The position numbers and the translations under genes are program-made. A stretch of DNA of 10,415 nucleotides from Xanthobacteraceae bacterium (GTDB taxonomy: Bacteria > Pseudomonadota > Alphaproteobacteria > Rhizobiales > Xanthobacteraceae), in the NCBI GenBank assembly GCA_030037185.1, contig JASHRR010001176.1, positions 1-10,415 of the forward strand, given 5' to 3'. This document shows, one piece after another, positions 6,196 through 10,415 of the stretch (positions are counted from its first letter, which is position 1; each line of letters begins with the position of its first letter). The notes below the pieces were generated by a model. It was not told the origin of the DNA, made no database searches, and saw nothing but the letters and a program-made list of their open reading frames with translations.

Positions 6196-7083
6196 GTGCT
6201 AAAGTCAACGATAGGACTGGTTGTCGTGCTCCTGTGCTGCGCGTCTGCGTACCCCCAGCAGACGCAGCGCGGTCAGATCAGCGGCATACGCGAGATCATA
6301 CCCGGCCATTACATGTTCAGCTCCGGTGATTTGAACAGCGGGATTATCGCGACCAGCGAGGGAGTGGTTGTATTCGATGCCCTGGATTCCGAGGCCGTAG
6401 CGCGGGCCGAACGAGAAGCGATTGCCAATACGACCCGACAGCCAGTTCGTTTCTTGGTCTCTTCGCCCTACCATAACCCTTATTCAAAGGGGAACACCGC
6501 CTATGCGGACGTATGGAAGATTGGACATGAGCTCTATCGAACCGATCTCATTCGACAAATGGAGAGGGACAAAGCATCACCAGAGGAGCAGAAAGCCAGG
6601 CTTCCTAATCAGACTTTCCGGGATCGGATCACGCTCTACCTCGGTGGTAAGGAAATCCAGGTTCTCTATCTGGGCCGTGCTCATACACGGGGCGATAGCA
6701 TCATCTATGTCCCTCAGGACCGGATAGTTTATCTAAGCGAGATCTTTTCCGCCGGGCAATTTCTATTCATGAACGATGGCTACGGTCTTGACTGGCTGAA
6801 GACCGTAGAGGCGGCCGCAGGCCTCGATGCAGATATCTTCGTGCCGGGACATAGTCCACTTCCTGCCGACCCCAAGGAAAGCCGTGAAGAGTTTCTACGT
6901 TATCGACAAATGCTGGTGGATGTCCGTGACTCCGTTCAGCAAGCGATTACACGCGGCGTAACGGAGGATCAGGCTGTTGCCACGATCCAATGGCCGCAGT
7001 ACGAAAAGCTGCGAGGCTATGAATCGCAAAGGCCAACGGTCATTCGGCGACTCTATCGGCAACTGACCGGCGTTCTCCCGTAA
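6196..7083 (+). CDS. Exported metallo-beta-lactamase-fold protein with degenerate metal site
   Basis: A 295-residue MBL-superfamily protein starting at GTG 6196, with GGAGG 8 bases upstream and a signal peptide (MLKSTIGLVVVLLCCASA, likely cleavage before YPQQ). The fold is recognisable from NSGIIATSEGVVVFDAL (residues 47-63), the strand before the metal loop (VRFLVSS), LYLGRAHTRGDSIIYVP (157-173), RIVYLSE and IFVPGHSPLP (214-223). The canonical THxHxDH loop is replaced by S90-P91-Y92-H93-N94-P95-Y96: of the four metal residues only the second His remains. H163 (AHTRGD) and H219 (PGHS) are kept, and E182 sits where most relatives have the bridging Asp. Two intact zinc sites are therefore unlikely. 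It may bind one metal, use another mechanism, or be a non-enzymatic relative. A resistance role should not be assumed: most exported MBL-fold proteins of this type are general hydrolases. It is divergent from the M28 gene. Confidence 0.85.
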   Translation: MLKSTIGLVVVLLCCASAYPQQTQRGQISGIREIIPGHYMFSSGDLNSGIIATSEGVVVFDALDSEAVARAEREAIANTTRQPVRFLVSSPYHNPYSKGNTAYADVWKIGHELYRTDLIRQMERDKASPEEQKARLPNQTFRDRITLYLGGKEIQVLYLGRAHTRGDSIIYVPQDRIVYLSEIFSAGQFLFMNDGYGLDWLKTVEAAAGLDADIFVPGHSPLPADPKESREEFLRYRQMLVDVRDSVQQAITRGVTEDQAVATIQWPQYEKLRGYESQRPTVIRRLYRQLTGVLP

Positions 7084-7407
7084 TCGGCGTTCGACACTTG
7101 GTTGGCCTTCGGCCGCTTGATCGCTCTGGCGCGCAGCTTGATCTTATCCCGCGCTAGCCCACCGCGTCTGTGGTGAGACAGAATACGCGTTCAGTTAGCA
7201 CATCGACCGGTGACCCGGCACCGCGGGCTGGCGTAATCGACCACGCGCCCGGCAAGAACCGTGTCTCGCAGCCCGCAATAGTCCGCTTATGTGACCCCTT
7301 GATCTTTGAAGACGGGATGCCCCCGCGCGCAGCGCGCTCTCGCCTAAACGGGTTCGTTCCTTGGCCAAAGACTGAACGCCGTCGGATCGCAACATTTTGT
7401 CCGGTTA
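7084..7407. other. Convergent intergenic region, nothing recognised
   Basis: This 324-base gap lies between the 3' ends of the MBL-fold and methyltransferase genes. A short GGCC-TTC-GGCC hairpin occurs near 7104-7115 but lacks a T-run. Overlapping open frames (for example 7170-7457 plus, 7154-7411 minus) show no ribosome binding site or known domain. Confidence 0.55.
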
Positions 7408-8325
7408 TCACAGTGCCGCAGACGCGATTTCCTCGCTGTCAGCCTTTCGGCCTTTGACCGCAGGTTCAAATAAGACGTAGGCCATGGAATTTTTCCGTTG
7501 AGCGCGCGCCTCGGGACTGAGGAAAAGTCCGCGAAGGGCGAACATGACACGAGCCCATGTGGGAGCAGGTCGTCCAAGCTTTTGGGCAGCGTCGACGATG
7601 TATCGCACGTCTTTAGCTCGCCAACCATGGCTTAGGAAAAAGCCGAAATAGTCCTTGGGATCGAACTTGAATGGAGCGTTCTCAAGCATTTTCTTTGTCT
7701 CGGCTTGGCGGTATTTTCTGATGACGGGCGAAAAATAGTCCGCTACCCAATATCGGAAACAAGGGTACTTGTTGAGGTCACACGCCAAAGCTCCAACTTC
7801 CTCCTCACTCAGATAGGGAATTACGCCTTCTGTCAGAACCAGCGCGTTTCTACCCTTCTCACTCGCCGATGCCAGGAGCGCTCGACGTGACGTGACGTCC
7901 GCCAAATCGCAGGAGACGCGTTTAAGTTTACAAACCGGTTTCTCTCCCGAAAGACAGGAGTCCTTCGATTCGATAATCTTGGTGCAGTCCACCTCCACCC
8001 ACCAAAGATTCGAAGGAAGCCGCAAACGGTACGGGCGCGTGTCGAGGCCTGCGCCGAGGTTGAGCACAAGATCGACGCCATCAGCCACTACGTCGCGAAT
8101 AAGATCGTCAATGAGACGAGTACGGATCGCCATCATCCAGCGGCTGATCGATGTGCGGCCCTTTGGGAGGGCTTTAACGATCTCTCTACCCCGATCCCCC
8201 GCCAGTTTCAGAGCTAGCGGATCACGATAAAGCGGATTTGGGTGAGCGTTTTCCGCAGCGCGCCACATGGCGACCATGAGCGCAGTTTCGGAAACATCTT
8301 GTATCGGTTGCGGTCGGCGTTCCAT
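7408..8325 (-). CDS. SAM-dependent methyltransferase, leucine carboxyl methyltransferase superfamily (TIGR00027-like)
   Basis: A 305-residue class I methyltransferase without a signal peptide, so probably cytoplasmic. It begins at ATG 8325; an AGAGG lies 11 bases and an AGAG 4 bases upstream, a modest ribosome binding site. The N-terminal block VSETALMVAMWRAAE with NPLYRDPLA (residues 11-38) is typical of the LCM/TIGR00027 group. Motif I is VLNLGAGLDTRPYRL (87-101), followed by the acidic VEVD (110-113) that should hold the SAM ribose, a CDLAD block (139-143) that likely contacts adenine, and LVLTEGVIPYLSEEEV (162-177), another group hallmark. The C-terminal part has a FFLSHGW motif. Members of this superfamily methylate carboxylates or hydroxyls of small molecules or proteins, but the substrates of the bacterial TIGR00027 proteins are mostly unknown and none is proposed here. 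The gene stands alone, converging on the MBL-fold gene. Confidence 0.9.
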   Translation of the reverse strand: MERRPQPIQDVSETALMVAMWRAAENAHPNPLYRDPLALKLAGDRGREIVKALPKGRTSISRWMMAIRTRLIDDLIRDVVADGVDLVLNLGAGLDTRPYRLRLPSNLWWVEVDCTKIIESKDSCLSGEKPVCKLKRVSCDLADVTSRRALLASASEKGRNALVLTEGVIPYLSEEEVGALACDLNKYPCFRYWVADYFSPVIRKYRQAETKKMLENAPFKFDPKDYFGFFLSHGWRAKDVRYIVDAAQKLGRPAPTWARVMFALRGLFLSPEARAQRKNSMAYVLFEPAVKGRKADSEEIASAAL

Positions 8326-9026
8326 TTCGCTCTGCGCCTCTGGGAGTCGATTCTATAGTTCACGCGGTAACGCGTCGCGATCAGCTATCAGCGCTCTGTC
8401 TCGCCACTGCCGCACAGCAGGCCCCATCAGCTACCTAATGTTGCGACGTGGCAAACGCAACGTGGCTGGCGGCTAAATCCTAACCGCGCGACCAGCCGCC
8501 GCTACCAGCGCTGATGAACGCGAATCTTCTCCGGCGGGCGAATTTATCTCTTATTGGCCCACTCCTTCGGTAATCGGCATCCGACCGGCGACGGAAGCTG
8601 GCGAGGGGTCGGCCGCCGTCCCTGCCGATGGAGCACCGCGGGCGAATTTGACAACTCGATCCCGGGATATCCGCTCCCAAGGCATGTACTTTATCGGTTA
8701 AAATCGGATTCATATTTCGCCAAGTGCTAGCTTGGCCCGAGCTGCCGGTCTGCCGGTGCGGCACCTGGGTACAGCGCCTCGTCTTGTATCGGCTGTGTCA
8801 GGGCGTGCCGGCAATCAAGGCTTGTTGGGGTCGGCCACGCCTTTGGCCTAGCTATTGGGTCGCCGTTCTGTTGTCCCGCAGCTGCGTAAACTCGGCCGGA
8901 CCGAAGCCGCACTGTCGCGATCGAGTTTCGCTGGACAGAGGGGCACGATGAGCGCCACGCTCGCGGCCGAAGTCACCCAGCTAAAGGTCGCCCGCGCTGC
9001 CGAAACGCCGATGACGACTTTCCGGC
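8326..9026. other. 700-base stretch without a supported gene
   Basis: Short frames on both strands (for example 8480-8764 minus, 8724-8951 plus, 8848-9030 minus) were read and none has a recognisable domain or a good ribosome binding site. The frame at 8848-9030 minus touches the end of cyoD but its product is low-complexity Ala/Ser/Arg sequence. In Escherichia coli the gene after cyoD is cyoE (heme o synthase); nothing like it is present here. Part of the region may be decayed genes. The methyltransferase promoter should lie at the left end. Confidence 0.55.
8350..8375 (-). promoter_or_regulatory. Candidate -10 element with adjacent palindrome before the methyltransferase
   Basis: On the minus strand TATAGAAT (8357-8350) resembles a sigma-70 -10 element about 25 bases before the ATG. 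Directly upstream lies the inverted repeat ACGCG-GTAA-CGCGT (8362-8375), where a repressor could bind within the promoter spacer. No good -35 hexamer was found, so this is tentative. Confidence 0.25.
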
Positions 9027-9395
9027 TCACGGCATCGACATGGGCATCAGGTTGCTGTTGAGATTGGCGATGATCCAGACCGAGCCGGTGATGACGAGAA
9101 AGACGATCAGCATACCGAAGGCGAGGGCCAGAATGTTGTTCGTGCTGTCTGGGCCGCTGCCCAGATGCAGAAAGAAGACGAGGTGGACGCCGATCTGCGC
9201 GAAGGCGAGCACGACCAAGCCGACCGGGATCCCCGGGGCCCAGAGCAAATTGGTCTGCGATACGACGAACGAGGCGATCGTCGTCAGGACCGCAAGCACC
9301 AGGCCGGCCGTGTACGACAGATAGCTGGCGGTAGGCTCATGCTCTTCGACGCCCGGCGTGCGGTCGTCGTACATGTGCTCGTGACCGTCCGTCAA
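9027..9395 (-). CDS. cyoD: Cytochrome bo3-type quinol oxidase subunit IV
   Basis: A 122-residue inner-membrane protein, close to the usual CyoD length. Three transmembrane helices are visible: residues 25-47 (YLSYTAGLVLAVLTTIASFV), 57-79 and 88-111 (ILALAFGMLIVFLVITGSVW). The second contains AQIGVHLVFFLHL, the signature segment of this family. The N-terminus is short and His/Glu-rich (TDGHEH), as in other CyoD proteins. The start is taken as TTG 9395, which overlaps the cyoC stop (TTGA) and has GGGAG 7 bases upstream; ATG 9374 is the alternative and would remove seven residues. Subunit IV has no cofactors and in E. coli helps assembly of the CuB-containing subunit I. It is the last recognisable gene of the cyo operon in this window; no cyoE follows. 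Confidence 0.93.
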   Translation of the reverse strand: MTDGHEHMYDDRTPGVEEHEPTASYLSYTAGLVLAVLTTIASFVVSQTNLLWAPGIPVGLVVLAFAQIGVHLVFFLHLGSGPDSTNNILALAFGMLIVFLVITGSVWIIANLNSNLMPMSMP

Positions 9396-10033
9396 TGATG
9401 CTCTCCCATCAGATAGACCAACGTGAATACCCCGACCCAGACGATATCCAGCGCGTGCCAGAACAGGCTCCAGCACAACAGGCGCCGGAGCACGGCGGCT
9501 CGCAGGCCCTTAGCGATCACCTGGGCCGCCAGATAGACAAGCGCGATCAAACCGCTGGCGACGTGGGCACCGTGCATGCCGACCAGAGTGAAGAATGCGG
9601 ACAGAAAGCCGCTGCGCGAGGGCCCAGCGCCCCTCTCCACCATGCCAGCAAACTCCGTGGCCTCGATGAATAGAAAGGCCGCGCCGAGCACGAACGTGAA
9701 CGCTGCGAATATCAGGAACAGCCCCGGCCGCCGCCGTTCGGCGGACAGCGCTCCGAGCCCGCATGTATAGCTCGAGAATAACAGACACATCGTCTCGATG
9801 AAGACGTTGTAGAGATTGAACAGCCCGGCTGCGGTCGGTCCGCCGGCGGTATTGCCCGACAAGACTGCATAGGCCGCGAACAGCGTCGCGAACATTACCA
9901 TGTCGCTGAGGATGAAGATCCAGAACCCGTAAGCGACGACGATACGCTTCGAGGCCGGCCCGCCGCCGCCGCGCCCGCGCGCAAGCTCGGTTGGCACCGC
10001 GGTTGGAGCTCTATCGACTGTTGCGATCGTCAC
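9392..10033 (-). CDS. cyoC: Cytochrome bo3-type quinol oxidase subunit III
   Basis: A 213-residue subunit III of a heme-copper quinol oxidase, an inner-membrane protein without redox centres that stabilises subunit I. Five transmembrane helices are visible, near residues 33-56 (GFWIFILSDMVMFATLFAAY), 74-96, 105-124, 145-171 and 188-209. Diagnostic segments shared with E. coli CyoC are the NTAGGPT loop, LLFSSYTCG, GPSRSGFLSAFFTLVGMHG, LFWHALDIVW and the C-terminal VYLMG. The start is GTG 10033, with GAGG 8 bases upstream overlapping the cyoB stop; the ATG at 10069 has no such site and would overlap cyoB by 26 bases. The gene lies 10 bases after cyoB and overlaps cyoD by 4 bases if cyoD uses TTG, consistent with one transcript and coupled translation. 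Confidence 0.95.
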   Translation of the reverse strand: MTIATVDRAPTAVPTELARGRGGGGPASKRIVVAYGFWIFILSDMVMFATLFAAYAVLSGNTAGGPTAAGLFNLYNVFIETMCLLFSSYTCGLGALSAERRRPGLFLIFAAFTFVLGAAFLFIEATEFAGMVERGAGPSRSGFLSAFFTLVGMHGAHVASGLIALVYLAAQVIAKGLRAAVLRRLLCWSLFWHALDIVWVGVFTLVYLMGEHH

Positions 10034-10041
10034 GCGGACTG

Positions 10042-10045
10042 CCTC
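10042..10045 (-). promoter_or_regulatory. Ribosome binding site selecting the cyoC GTG start
   Basis: GAGG on the minus strand, 8 bases before GTG 10033 and overlapping the TGA stop of cyoB. It favours the GTG over the upstream ATG at 10069. Confidence 0.65.
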
Positions 10046-10415
10046 ACCGGGCCCGTTCCATTTCCGCAACTTGGGCGGCCGGGATTTCCTCCTCGCGCTC
10101 GATGCTCCAGCCGGCTATCAAGACAACGGTTGCGGCGGCGAGGAAGCCGAGGATCGCCAACCACCAGATCTGCCAGATCAGCGAAAAACCCATGACCACC
10201 GCAAAGAAAGCGGTAATGAAACCGGCTGGGCTGTTGTGCGGTATTTCGATCGCTTCGTACGCCGGCTCGACCGGGGCCCGCCCCTGGTGCTTCATGTGCC
10301 AGAAAGCGTCGATGGTCTCGACTCTGGGCAGCACCGCAAAATTGTAGGCCGGCGGCGGCGAAGAGGTCGACCATTCCAAGGTTCGACCATTCCACGGGTC
10401 GCCGGTCAGGTCGAG
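10044..10415 (-). CDS. cyoB: Cytochrome bo3-type quinol oxidase subunit I, C-terminal part (cut by window edge)
   Basis: Only the last 123 residues are inside the window; the full protein is usually about 660 residues. The frame is open to the right edge and reads LDLTGDPWNGRTLEWSTSSP, then PPAYNFA, PRVETIDAFWHMK and SLIWQIWWLAILGF, which closely follow the C-terminus of E. coli CyoB ([20 protein letters not shown]). Two transmembrane helices are visible here, around AGFITAFFAVVMGFSLIW and WWLAILGFLAAATVVLIAGW, before a charged cytoplasmic tail ending in EMERAR. The heme, CuB and quinol-binding residues lie outside the window. It is the upstream member of the cyoB-cyoC-cyoD operon; cyoA is expected beyond the right edge. 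The closeness to the quinol oxidase type, rather than cytochrome c oxidase, rests on the LTGDPWxGRTLEW pattern and the cyoD partner. Confidence 0.95.
   Translation of the reverse strand, partial: LDLTGDPWNGRTLEWSTSSPPPAYNFAVLPRVETIDAFWHMKHQGRAPVEPAYEAIEIPHNSPAGFITAFFAVVMGFSLIWQIWWLAILGFLAAATVVLIAGWSIEREEEIPAAQVAEMERAR

Noticed and set aside
6196..7083. Beta-lactam resistance enzyme
   Set aside because: Only the fold is shared; the active-site loop required for class B beta-lactamase activity is absent.
8848..9030. Minus-strand frame abutting cyoD as a fourth operon gene
   Set aside because: The product is low-complexity with no membrane or cofactor features, does not resemble CyoE or SURF1, and the stop overlap can arise by chance in GC-rich DNA.

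Overview
The window (about 10.4 kb, GC-rich) looks like chromosomal DNA of an alphaproteobacterium, probably of the order Hyphomicrobiales (Bradyrhizobium-like). That placement is an inference from base composition, from the gene types (a cyoBCD quinol oxidase, a TIGR00027-type methyltransferase, exported M16 peptidases) and from the transposase remnant. No rRNA, tRNA, CRISPR array or intact mobile element was seen.

Layout. (1) 1-998: mostly non-coding, with a frameshifted C-terminal remnant of a transposase (147-566) and an AT-rich leader with mutually exclusive inverted repeats (876-944). (2) 999-3798, plus strand: a two-gene operon of exported M16 (pitrilysin/insulinase) proteins. The first keeps the zinc motif HxxEH-x76-E; the second has lost it, so the two look like a catalytic/non-catalytic pair. 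(3) 3799-4273: convergent gap with no supported gene. (4) 4274-5728, minus strand: an exported M28 metallopeptidase resembling carboxypeptidase Q, with all metal ligands present. (5) 5729-6195: divergent promoter region holding several inverted and direct repeats. (6) 6196-7083, plus strand: an exported metallo-beta-lactamase-fold protein whose HxHxDH motif is largely destroyed. (7) 7408-8325, minus strand: a SAM-dependent methyltransferase of the leucine carboxyl methyltransferase superfamily. (8) 8326-9026: 700 bases without a supported gene. (9) 9027-10415, minus strand: cyoD, cyoC and the 3' end of cyoB, tightly packed, encoding subunits IV, III and I of a cytochrome bo3-type quinol oxidase.

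How it fits together. The cyo genes form an ordinary respiratory operon that runs in from beyond the right edge. In the left half, four consecutive genes encode proteins with predicted export signals and hydrolase folds (an M16 pair, an M28 peptidase and an MBL-fold protein). Together they could act on peptides in the periplasm, but this shared role is inferred from adjacency only. The most distinctive protein is the MBL-fold protein with most metal ligands replaced. The most distinctive non-coding feature is a pair of overlapping, mutually exclusive hairpins just upstream of it.
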